From: Bacteroidota bacterium
GTDB taxonomy: Bacteria; Bacteroidota; Bacteroidia; Chitinophagales; Chitinophagaceae
DNA length: 19,705 nt
Assembly (NCBI GenBank): GCA_023433345.1
Contig: JAEZDA010000062.1
Span: 1-19,705 of the forward strand
Direction: 5' to 3'
The position numbers were made by a program, and so were the translations under genes. The notes below the pieces were generated by a model. The model saw only the letters and a program-made list of their open reading frames with translations, searched no databases and was not told the DNA's origin. Shown piece after piece: positions 1 to 7,598 of the stretch; positions within the stretch are counted from its first letter, which is position 1, and each line of letters starts with the position of its first letter.

Positions 1-101
1 AAGCCAACGATGGAAACTTTGAACTGTTGTTTCTGGGCGGAGGAAGTTTGCAACGACACCGTTAAAAACAGGGAGAAAGCAGCAATAAGGAGTTTATTCA
101 T
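1..101 (-). CDS. Secreted protein, probable endonuclease/exonuclease/phosphatase family (N-terminus only)
   Basis: Reading leftward from an ATG at 101-99, the visible 33 residues begin MNKLLIAAFSLFLTV and form a clear Sec signal peptide with a likely cleavage site after Ser-Ser-Ala, before Gln. The mature part starts QKQQFKVSIVG and then runs off the window. That opening resembles secreted Bacteroidota endonuclease/exonuclease/phosphatase proteins, which commonly begin with a short strand of this kind followed by a phenylalanine-rich N-x-E-N-L-F catalytic motif. The decisive motif lies outside the window, so the family call rests on this short similarity from memory and on the neighbouring DUF5689 and lamin-tail genes. 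A good promoter (119-150) sits 18 bases upstream of the start and supports it. The gene is divergent from the TonB receptor. The existence of a secreted protein is well supported; its family is tentative. Confidence 0.7.
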   Translation of the reverse strand, partial: MNKLLIAAFSLFLTVSLQTSSAQKQQFKVSIVG

Positions 102-118
102 ATCTTAAAGAATGTGTG

Positions 119-150
119 CAAAAGTACGCCAAGCAATATTAGCTCAGCAA
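119..150 (-). promoter_or_regulatory. Bacteroidota-type promoter for the leftward secreted protein
   Basis: On the minus strand there is a perfect TAnnTTTG -7 box (TACTTTTG, plus positions 126-119). A TTG -33 element lies at 150-148 with a 21-base spacer. The expected transcription start is near 112, giving a very short leader before the ATG at 101. Confidence 0.65.
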
Positions 151-185
151 CCTGTTGATATCTAATTTAAAAGATTAAGTTGAAA

Positions 186-219
186 TTTGGTTAAATGTTG
201 CCTGCATGCTGTAATTTTG
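186..219 (+). promoter_or_regulatory. Bacteroidota-type promoter for the TonB receptor operon
   Basis: TTTG at 186-189 and a perfect -7 box TAATTTTG at 212-219 are separated by 22 bases, slightly longer than the usual 19-21. The predicted start site near 226 is upstream of the ATG at 241. The in-frame TTG at 187 lies inside the promoter, which rules it out as the translation start. Confidence 0.6.
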
Positions 220-240
220 CGCCTCACAATTAATTTGCTT

Positions 241-2811
241 ATGTTGAGTTATTTCAAGCGCGTTTCCCTGGTTACAGCTATTGCTGTGCTGGCCAATGCT
301 GCTTCAGCCCAGGTTACACCTGCAAGAACAGCGAATGACACCATCATTGACCAGATTCGCGGAGATGTGGTTACAGACAATATTCCGGTTATTTCACTTG
401 ATGAGAACGATGGGATGGACGGAAGTGCGCAAAACGTTTCTTCTCAGCTCAGCGCCGGCCGCGATCCCTTTCTTAGCGCCGCCACCTTTAAATTCAGCTC
501 GGTTCGTTTTCGTATCCGCGGTTACGATTCAGATATGTTCGGAACCTATATGAATGGAATTCCAATGGAAAACCTTGATAACGGTTTTACTCCTTATGGT
601 ATCTGGGGCGGCTTGAATGATGTGATGAGAAACCGCGATGTTTCCCACGGCCTTCGTGCCACGCCTTATGCGTTTGGTGAATTTGGCGGACTAACATATT
701 TGGATACACGCGCATCTTACCAGCGCCAGCAAACTACAGTGAACTACGCACTCAGCAACAGGAATTACCAGCACCGTTTTATGGCCGCACATTCAACAGG
801 CTTAAATAAGAAAGGTTGGGCCTTCACTGTGTCAGGCTCACGGAGATGGGCAGACGAAGGATATTCTGACGGAACCTACTATGATGGTTTCTCGGTGTTC
901 GGTGCAGTTGATAAGCGTGTGAACGATCGTCACCTGCTTTCCTTTGTAGCATTTGTTGCACCAACGGAAAACGGCCGCCAGGGTGCTACCTTCCAGGAAA
1001 TGCTTGACATCGCCGGCACTAATTATTACAATCCTTACTGGGGTTATCAGAATGGCAAAGTGAGAAATGCAAGTGTGGGACGTTCGGTTCAGCCTGTTGG
1101 TATTCTTTCGCACGACTGGAAGATCACCGACAAAATGAGCTTGTTTACCTCCGGCTCCTTCAGTAAAGGATATCGCAGCACAACTGCTTTAGATTGGTAC
1201 AATGCACCTGATCCGCGCCCGGATTACTATCGCTACATGCCAAGCTACCAGCTTGACCCCGCCATGGCCGAATATGTTCGCCAGGAAATGATCCGTGATG
1301 TGAATCTTCGCCAGATCAACTGGGATCAGTTGTACAATGTAAATTATAATTCCGTTGAAACCTTCCAGAATGCGAACGGAATTCCCGGCAATTCTATCAC
1401 AGGGAAGCGCTCTCATTATATAGTGGAAGAAAGAAGAATAGACCAAACGCGTTATAACTTTAATACGGTACTCAACACAGCCTTGAAATCTAACATTGAT
1501 TTCACTGCAGGGTTCACGTATTCAGCACAAAAGAACCATTATTACAAATTAGTGGATGATTTGCTTGGAGGAGATTTTTATGCAGACATTAACCAGTTTG
1601 CAGAAAGGGATTTCAGGCAGAATATCATCGCGGTTCAAAATGATCTGAACAGGCCTAACCGGATCCTTTATGAAGGAGACAAGTTTGGTTATAACTATGA
1701 TATCAACATTAAGAAAGCAGCTGCTTTCGCCCAGGCTAATTTCAAACTTCGTAAAGTAGACATTTTTACAGCGATAGAGCATTCCCATACACGTTTCTGG
1801 CGCGACGGAAATGTTCGCAACGGTTTGTTCCCGAACAACTCTTATGGTAAATCAGACTACCATGATTTTTATAATTATGCAGGTAAAGCGGGTGTAACTT
1901 ATAAAGTTGATGGCCGTAATTACCTTTTCGTGAATGGTGGTTATATGACCCGTGCCCCATTCTTTGAAAATGCTTTCATAGCACCAAGAACAAGGGATTT
2001 TGTTCAGGAACTGGAGAATGAAAAGATCACAACAGTTGAGGGCGGATATGTAATGAACGCTCCTTCGGTAAAACTGCGCGCTACTGCATACTATACCCAG
2101 TTCAGAGATCAGATGAATGTGTTGTCATTCTATCATGATGAGTACAGGAACTTTGTTAACTACGCGATCAGCAATATCGGAAAAGTTCATTCAGGTATTG
2201 AACTCGGCGCAGAAGCAAAAGTTTACAAAGGCCTTAGTCTGAACGCTGCTGCCAACATCGGCCGTTATTACTATGATACCCGTCAGAGTGCTGTGGTAAC
2301 TGTTGATAATACATCACAGGTAGTTTCTGAAGGAGGAATTATCTACTCAAAAAACTTTAATGTTCCAACACCTCAGGAGGCATATACCATTGGGTTTGAC
2401 TATCGTTCGCCCAAGTTCTGGTTCCTTAACGTGAACTTCAATTTCTTCAACAACATGTGGTTAGATTTTAACCCGCTTCGCCGCACGGCAGCTGCTGTGA
2501 ATGGAGTTGAAAAAGGAAGCGATTTATGGTATGATATTCTTGACCAGGAAGAATTGAAGGATCAATATACTCTTGATGCTTTCGCAGGATACAGCTGGAT
2601 GATGAATCGCAGGTATAAGAGCCTGAAAAAAAGGACTTACCTGGTTTTCAACGTTGGTGTGAATAATATTCTTAATAATAAAAACATTGTTTCCGGAGGT
2701 TTCGAACAACTGCGTTTTGATTATGCTGAAAAAAGCACGGAGAAGTTCGACTCTAAAAGATTTTATGCATATGGAATCAACTTTTTCGCCAGCATAGGTG
2801 TGAGGTTCTGA
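241..2811 (+). CDS. TonB-dependent outer-membrane receptor
   Basis: This is an 856-residue beta-barrel receptor that would import a substrate across the outer membrane using TonB energy. I chose the ATG at 241 because it opens a clean signal peptide (residues 1-23, cleaved after Ala-Ser-Ala before Gln) and lies downstream of the promoter. The plug domain covers about residues 45-155 and includes the typical RFRIRGYDS segment at 89-97. The rest is an aromatic-rich 22-strand-type barrel ending in phenylalanine, the outer-membrane assembly signal. It lacks the N-terminal carboxypeptidase-regulatory-like domain of SusC proteins, and no SusD gene is nearby. The next gene, 36 bases downstream, is a DUF5689 lipoprotein, probably its surface partner. 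The substrate cannot be read from sequence. Context with a probable secreted phosphatase/nuclease suggests nucleic acid or phosphate breakdown products, which is inference. Confidence 0.93.
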   Translation: MLSYFKRVSLVTAIAVLANAASAQVTPARTANDTIIDQIRGDVVTDNIPVISLDENDGMDGSAQNVSSQLSAGRDPFLSAATFKFSSVRFRIRGYDSDMFGTYMNGIPMENLDNGFTPYGIWGGLNDVMRNRDVSHGLRATPYAFGEFGGLTYLDTRASYQRQQTTVNYALSNRNYQHRFMAAHSTGLNKKGWAFTVSGSRRWADEGYSDGTYYDGFSVFGAVDKRVNDRHLLSFVAFVAPTENGRQGATFQEMLDIAGTNYYNPYWGYQNGKVRNASVGRSVQPVGILSHDWKITDKMSLFTSGSFSKGYRSTTALDWYNAPDPRPDYYRYMPSYQLDPAMAEYVRQEMIRDVNLRQINWDQLYNVNYNSVETFQNANGIPGNSITGKRSHYIVEERRIDQTRYNFNTVLNTALKSNIDFTAGFTYSAQKNHYYKLVDDLLGGDFYADINQFAERDFRQNIIAVQNDLNRPNRILYEGDKFGYNYDINIKKAAAFAQANFKLRKVDIFTAIEHSHTRFWRDGNVRNGLFPNNSYGKSDYHDFYNYAGKAGVTYKVDGRNYLFVNGGYMTRAPFFENAFIAPRTRDFVQELENEKITTVEGGYVMNAPSVKLRATAYYTQFRDQMNVLSFYHDEYRNFVNYAISNIGKVHSGIELGAEAKVYKGLSLNAAANIGRYYYDTRQSAVVTVDNTSQVVSEGGIIYSKNFNVPTPQEAYTIGFDYRSPKFWFLNVNFNFFNNMWLDFNPLRRTAAAVNGVEKGSDLWYDILDQEELKDQYTLDAFAGYSWMMNRRYKSLKKRTYLVFNVGVNNILNNKNIVSGGFEQLRFDYAEKSTEKFDSKRFYAYGINFFASIGVRF

Positions 2812-2847
2812 TCTAACTAATTAATTAAACTTTTTAAATAATAAACC

Positions 2848-4245
2848 ATGAATAAAATTGCAAGATTATTTTCTGCAATCGCGCTACTCGCTCTGCTGGG
2901 AACGATCAGTGCCTGTAAAAAATCCTTTGACGAACCACCGGGGCCTGCTGATCCGAACATCACTGCAAATATGAATATAGATGCATTGAAAGCCATGCAT
3001 ACTGTTCCGGGTGCTTATGATGAAATGACTCAGGATATTATAATATCTGGTATTGTAGTGGCTAATGATAAGAGTGGGAACTTTTACAAACAACTCTTCA
3101 TCCAGGATTCAACCGGGGCTATTCAGTTGCTTGTAAATGCAAACAATCTTTATACAAGTTATCCTGTTGGCCGCCGCGTATTTGTGAAAGTGAAAGGCCT
3201 TACATTATCTGATGATAATGGAACCATGCTACTTGGTTACAAGGCTCTTGTTGCGGGCGTACCATCGCTTGAAGGAATCAACGGAGCAATGATCGGTGAA
3301 CATCTTATCGGTGGTTCTATCGGCAACCCCGTTGTGCCTATTGATGTTGATTACACTGAGCTGAGCACTAACATGCAGAACCGTTATATCAATGCTTTGA
3401 TCAGATTGAGAGGATATGAATTTATTGAGGCAGATACAAGCAAAACTTATTCTGACACATCTGTGTATAAAAGGACCACTAACCTGAGGATAAAGCCATG
3501 CACCGGAGCTGAAGTGATTGTTCGTACAAGTGCTTATGCAAATTTCGCAGGTTTAAAAGTTCCTCCCGGCCATGGTGATATCACCAGCATTTATACTGTA
3601 TTCGGGTCAACCCGCCAGTTGGTTATTCGTGATACTTCAGATGTTCAGTTCAATGAGCTTCGTTGCAACCAGGCTCCTCCACCGGCGGGAACCCTGATTC
3701 TTGAAAACTTCGAGTCTCAAACTGTGCCTGCTACCGGTTTCAACCCGATCACAATTCCAGGATGGGTAAATATTGCTGAACTGGGAGGTAGGAATTTCAG
3801 CGCTAAACAATTCAGCGGAAATAAATATGCAGAGCTTTCAGCTTTCGGCAGTAATGCTGCAGTGGTAAGGGCGTGGCTGGTTACGAAGGCCATCAACCTT
3901 GATGGTACTACCAACGAAAGGCTTACTTTCGACACCAAGCAAGGATTTACAGGAGCTGGTAATTCAACCGCAGCAGCTTTGAAAGTGCTTGTATCTACAA
4001 ACTATACAGGAACAGGCAACCCTTGGGATGCAAGTTGGACTGATGTTACAAGCCAGGCGACTTTATCTCCCGGAACAGTTACATCATTTCCATCAAGCTT
4101 CACCCCTTCGGGAAATATTGATTTATCCGGCTATACCGGGAATGTTTATATTGCTTTCCGTTACGAAGGAGCAGACCCAACTGGAACAACTTCTGATCTC
4201 ACTTCAACATGGCAGATCGATAATGTTTCAGTTATTGGAGATTAA
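2848..4245 (+). CDS. DUF5689-domain surface lipoprotein with C-terminal jelly-roll-like domain
   Basis: The 465-residue product has a lipoprotein signal peptide ending in the lipobox I-S-A-C (lipidated Cys23). The mature start CKKSFDE is lysine/acid rich, as in Bacteroidota surface-export signals. Residues about 42-268 match the DUF5689 family, an OB-fold-like beta domain often found beside TonB receptors in this phylum; the segment beginning IIISGIVVANDKSG is typical. Residues about 281-465 look like a choice-of-anchor-J type jelly roll, with an opening ILENFES strand and a closing WQIDNVSV strand. It follows the TonB receptor by 36 bases with no terminator between, so the two are probably co-transcribed. 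It is likely a substrate-binding or scaffolding partner at the cell surface. The domain family call is confident, the ligand unknown. Confidence 0.85.
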   Translation: MNKIARLFSAIALLALLGTISACKKSFDEPPGPADPNITANMNIDALKAMHTVPGAYDEMTQDIIISGIVVANDKSGNFYKQLFIQDSTGAIQLLVNANNLYTSYPVGRRVFVKVKGLTLSDDNGTMLLGYKALVAGVPSLEGINGAMIGEHLIGGSIGNPVVPIDVDYTELSTNMQNRYINALIRLRGYEFIEADTSKTYSDTSVYKRTTNLRIKPCTGAEVIVRTSAYANFAGLKVPPGHGDITSIYTVFGSTRQLVIRDTSDVQFNELRCNQAPPPAGTLILENFESQTVPATGFNPITIPGWVNIAELGGRNFSAKQFSGNKYAELSAFGSNAAVVRAWLVTKAINLDGTTNERLTFDTKQGFTGAGNSTAAALKVLVSTNYTGTGNPWDASWTDVTSQATLSPGTVTSFPSSFTPSGNIDLSGYTGNVYIAFRYEGADPTGTTSDLTSTWQIDNVSVIGD

Positions 4246-4266
4246 TACTAAATTTGTTGATAATAT

Positions 4267-4302
4267 GATAAAGAGCCATCCGTTTGTTGATGGCTCTTTA
4301 TC
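4267..4302 (+). terminator. Perfect 14-bp hairpin between the DUF5689 and lamin-tail genes
   Basis: The arms GATAAAGAGCCATC (4267-4280) and GATGGCTCTTTATC (4289-4302) pair perfectly around an 8-base loop. It starts 21 bases after the DUF5689 stop and ends 28 bases before the next ATG. No long T-run follows the arm, only CTTTATCC inside and after the stem, so termination may be partial. No clear promoter is visible between it and the next gene. Confidence 0.7.
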
Positions 4303-4330
4303 CTAAAACCAAAAACTAACACCAATTGAT

Positions 4331-7156
4331 ATGAAGAAGATTTTTACATTTATCTGTTTACTGGTTTCCCTTTTTTCTTACTCGCAATCTACTACCATGG
4401 TGATAAGCCAGGTATATGGCGCGGGTGGCAACACGGGAGCGGTATATAATGCTGACTTTGTGGAATTGCACAACGTATCAGCTTCAGCTTATGATCTTAC
4501 AGGGCATTCTATTCAGTATGCCTCTGCAACAAGTACCGCTGCATGGTCGGGAAAATTTGATCTTCCTGCGGTAACTGTTCCGGCCGGAGGATTTTATCTC
4601 GTGCAAATGTCTACAGTTGGAACCGGCGGTGTAGCCTTACCTACAGTTGACGCAACCGCAACTCCGTCTATCGCGATGGCATCAGCGAGCGGTAAAGTTG
4701 CTCTTGTTGCCAACACAACCGTGCTTAATGGTTGCCCCGCAGCAGGAACAGTAATCGACCTTGTGGGATATGGTACGGCAAACTGTTCTGAAACCTCTCC
4801 GGTAGGAACCCTGAGCTCGGCTAATGGTGCGGCGAGGAACAACAATGGTTGCACTGATACCGACAACAACCTTTCAGATTTCACCGTGGGGCCGCCAGTG
4901 GCGCGAAACAGTGCAAGTCCTGCATCAGTTTGCGCCACATCAACCTCTCCTTCAGTTACTGCGGGAACATTGGTTGATTTTGGAAACGTGACCGTGGGCT
5001 CTGCATCTGCCTCTCAAACTTTCGACGTAGCAGGAACCAACCTTACCGGTTTCCCGGGAGATATCACCGTTACAGCTCCTGCAGGTTTCCAGGTATCACT
5101 TGACGGTATTACATGGACCACAACTGTAAACATTCCTTATACTTCCGCAACACTTGCTTCCACCCAAGTGTTTGTGCAATTCCTTCCGCAAGCTGCCGGT
5201 GCTGCTTCCGGAGATATTTCTATTACAGGAGGTGGCATCACAACCCCCGTTTTGGTTCCCGTTAGTGGTACCGGGGTAGCTGCTGCAACTCCTACCATAA
5301 CAGCAGGAACTCTTGTTGATTTTGGCAATGTTACCGTAGGTTCTGCATCTGCTTCACAAACATTTGATGTTTCAGGAGCTGCTCTTACAGGATTCCCCGG
5401 CGACCTAACCATCACTGCTCCTGCGGGCTTCGAGATTTCTTTGGATGGAACAACGTGGACCACGTCCCTTACTGTTCCGTATACTTCTGCAACTCTTGCA
5501 ACAACCCAAATATTTGTTCGTTTCGTTCCCACAGCAGCAGGCGCTGCGAGCGGCGATATCGCCATTAGCGGAGGCGGAGCGACAACAGTAAATGTAGCGG
5601 TTAGCGGTACCGGTATTGCAGCCGGTTCGCCAAATATTTCGGCTACTACACTCACTGCATTTGGCGATGTATGTGTGAATACAACTCCTGCAACTCCGGG
5701 TTCGTTTACTTTAACTGGAACTGACCTTACTACGGCCGACGTAACTGTAGGTCCGCTTGCCGGGTTTACATTTTCCACTACTGCAGGAGGAACATATTCT
5801 CCAACTCTAACTATCACCCAGCCAGGTGGTGCATTCAACCAAACAGTTTTTGTACAGTTTACTCCAACGGCTGTACAATCTTATAACGGAAACATTCCTG
5901 TTAGCGGGGGCGGAATTGCGTCTGCTATAAATATTGCTGCTGCGGGATCCGGGATCAACACCTCAGCAACCGTAGTAACTGGCAATGCCACAGCGGTTAC
6001 CACAACAAGCGCAACATTAGAAGGATCGCTAACTGCAAATGGATGTTCCCCTGTTACGGCTTATGGTTTTGAATACAGCACCACTCCGGGCTTTAGCGGA
6101 GGAACAGTTGCTGCATCTACCAATTTATCAGGAACTGATTTTTCTGCCGGCATCTCTTCTCTGGCACCATCAACAACATATTACTATAAAGCTTTCGCAA
6201 CAAATGGAGGAGGAACCGTGTACGGTATCGAAAGGTCATTTACTACCAGTGCTTTACCTCCAGCCACCATTACGGCAACCACGCTTACTGATTTCGGAAG
6301 CGTGTGTGTAAACACTACTGCCGGACCACTTTCCTTCACTATCACAGGTACGGATCTTACAAATGCAGACATAACTGTAGGTCCGCTTGCAGGTTTCACT
6401 TTTTCTGAAACCGAGACCGGTACATATTCTAATACACTGACCCTTACCCAAGGTGGCGGTGCATTCACGCAGGAAATCTTTGTGAAATTCACTCCGGATA
6501 ATGGAAACGTATTCGACGGCAATATCCCTGTAAGTGGTGGAGGAATAGCAACTCCAGTGCAGGTGGCTGCAACCGGTAATGGAAATGGTACTGGTCCGCA
6601 GGTTGCCACCAGAGATTCCTTAGTAGTAAACCATCATACAGCAGTATTAAGCGGCGAGATACTATCGGCCGGTTGTGGAACTGTAAGTGAGTTTGGAATT
6701 GAATACAGCAGTATCCCGAATCAACCCGGAGGGCAGGGAATTAAAGTTCGTGGTGACAGTATTACTTTGTTGAATATTTTCACGAGCAGGGTGACTAATC
6801 TAATACCGGGAACCCGTTATTATTTTAAAGCCTATGCTACCAGTGCGGGTGTGACTGCTTATGGTGAGGAGAGGTCATTTACCACAGACCCATTGCCTAC
6901 CGGCATTGTAATTTATGGCAACCCTGTACAACGCGGTACAACGATGCATTTTTCTATCAGCAATGTAGAACGCGGGCATTATTCAGCGCGTTTGTACAAT
7001 ATGTTGGGTCAGGTTGTTTTCCAACGTGATCTGATTGTTCAGGTTGGTTTTATTGATGATCAGTTTGTAGTTCCATCAGTGATTCCGCCGGGAGTTTACA
7101 CATTTGAGGTGATCAATCATAAGTTCCGTGTGGGAAAGGCTGTTATTGTGAGATAG
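4331..7156 (+). CDS. Large secreted lamin-tail-domain protein with beta-repeat domains and T9SS type A sorting tail
   Basis: This 941-residue protein has a Sec signal peptide (about 1-19). A lamin tail domain follows at about 22-200, opening MVISQVYGAGG and containing FVELHN. Then come beta-sandwich repeats: units at 209-322, 323-435 and 436-541, a fibronectin-III-like unit at about 545-640, a fourth repeat at 647-755, and a second fibronectin-III-like unit at about 757-853. The last ~85 residues (858-941) form a type A T9SS sorting domain with IYGNPVQRG, a central LYNMLGQVV segment and a terminal KAVIVR strand. It would cross the outer membrane by type IX secretion and be anchored or released. 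Lamin tail domains accompany extracellular nucleases in many bacteria, but no catalytic domain is visible here. It follows the hairpin at 4267-4302 and is probably expressed at a reduced level from the upstream operon. Confidence 0.88.
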   Translation: MKKIFTFICLLVSLFSYSQSTTMVISQVYGAGGNTGAVYNADFVELHNVSASAYDLTGHSIQYASATSTAAWSGKFDLPAVTVPAGGFYLVQMSTVGTGGVALPTVDATATPSIAMASASGKVALVANTTVLNGCPAAGTVIDLVGYGTANCSETSPVGTLSSANGAARNNNGCTDTDNNLSDFTVGPPVARNSASPASVCATSTSPSVTAGTLVDFGNVTVGSASASQTFDVAGTNLTGFPGDITVTAPAGFQVSLDGITWTTTVNIPYTSATLASTQVFVQFLPQAAGAASGDISITGGGITTPVLVPVSGTGVAAATPTITAGTLVDFGNVTVGSASASQTFDVSGAALTGFPGDLTITAPAGFEISLDGTTWTTSLTVPYTSATLATTQIFVRFVPTAAGAASGDIAISGGGATTVNVAVSGTGIAAGSPNISATTLTAFGDVCVNTTPATPGSFTLTGTDLTTADVTVGPLAGFTFSTTAGGTYSPTLTITQPGGAFNQTVFVQFTPTAVQSYNGNIPVSGGGIASAINIAAAGSGINTSATVVTGNATAVTTTSATLEGSLTANGCSPVTAYGFEYSTTPGFSGGTVAASTNLSGTDFSAGISSLAPSTTYYYKAFATNGGGTVYGIERSFTTSALPPATITATTLTDFGSVCVNTTAGPLSFTITGTDLTNADITVGPLAGFTFSETETGTYSNTLTLTQGGGAFTQEIFVKFTPDNGNVFDGNIPVSGGGIATPVQVAATGNGNGTGPQVATRDSLVVNHHTAVLSGEILSAGCGTVSEFGIEYSSIPNQPGGQGIKVRGDSITLLNIFTSRVTNLIPGTRYYFKAYATSAGVTAYGEERSFTTDPLPTGIVIYGNPVQRGTTMHFSISNVERGHYSARLYNMLGQVVFQRDLIVQVGFIDDQFVVPSVIPPGVYTFEVINHKFRVGKAVIVR
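4955..5635 (+). repeat. In-frame tandem repeat of about 342 bp inside the lamin-tail gene
   Basis: Two adjacent units (4955-5296 and 5297-5635; 114 and 113 codons) are closely similar at both protein and DNA level. For example, both encode AGTLVDFGNVTVGSASASQT exactly. More diverged copies follow at about 5636-5953 and 6269-6595, and those two resemble each other more than they resemble the first pair. Confidence 0.85.
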
Positions 7157-7176
7157 GATTGAAAATTTTTGATATT

Positions 7177-7201
7177 AGCCCCGGGAAACCGGGGCTTTTT
7201 T
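7177..7201 (+). terminator. Strong intrinsic terminator after the lamin-tail gene
   Basis: AGCCCCGG (7177-7184) pairs perfectly with CCGGGGCT (7189-7196) around a GAAA tetraloop, followed by a T-run through 7201. It lies 20 bases after the stop codon at 7156. Confidence 0.92.
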
Positions 7202-7598
7202 GTGCTCGAACTTTTCAGAGATTTAACGAAATGCGGTAGGAGATTTCCTTCGATACGATAGTTAGCTGCCCTTGGAAGTGGAAACATGGTGTTTTCAGCG
7301 TGTGTCATTCAGAATACTATTAATTAAAACCGCTCTCGCAGGTGCTGTTACACGTTTTTTTGGATGATGTTTGCCGTTAGCCGGGGCCTGCTATTGTTTT
7401 AACGCCTGATAAGCATAATGCAAACTGCTGATCTCTTAATATAAGGAGGGTAGCATTTAAAGGCTATCCGTTTTGAAGCCCCATGTTTATCTGCAGAAGG
7501 GAACGTATCTATCCTATCGGGTCTCCAAAAACTGACAGTTTTTCCGTTTTCTGGCCGTGGTACTCTATTTGTTCATCCCCATCAAAATTTCCATAAAT
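7202..7598. other. Gene-free intergenic region of about 400 bp upstream of htpG
   Basis: I see no credible coding frame, tRNA or repeat element here. It contains a weak stem, GGGTAGC pairing with GCTATCC near 7446-7467 (one G-U pair), and the 17-bp dyad at 7527-7543. A poor -7-like sequence, TCTATTTG (7564-7571), is the best promoter candidate for htpG, with no convincing -33 element. Confidence 0.6.
7527..7543. promoter_or_regulatory. 17-bp perfect dyad upstream of htpG, candidate operator
   Basis: AAAAACTG (7527-7534) and CAGTTTTT (7536-7543) are exact inverted copies around a single base. The centre is 64 bases upstream of the htpG ATG. The tiny spacer and A/T-rich arms fit a protein-binding dyad better than an RNA hairpin, although an RNA stem with a 3-base loop is possible. 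Confidence 0.35.

Noticed and set aside
187..240. Extended TonB receptor start from TTG at 187.
   Set aside because: It lies inside the predicted promoter and would bury the signal peptide behind 18 extra residues. The ATG at 241 gives a standard signal peptide.
5137..5838. A 233-residue open frame on the minus strand.
   Set aside because: It lies wholly opposite the repeats of the lamin-tail gene, is low-complexity (Val/Pro/Ala rich) and mirrors the repeat composition. It is a shadow frame.
7446..7467. Stem GGGTAGC/GCTATCC upstream of htpG as a terminator or riboswitch.
   Set aside because: Only seven pairs including a G-U, no T-run, and no surrounding conserved RNA elements that I can recognise.
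7557..7598. Extended HtpG start from GTG at 7557.
   Set aside because: The added 14 residues are not part of the HtpG family, which begins MQKGNI, and they overlap the likely promoter region.
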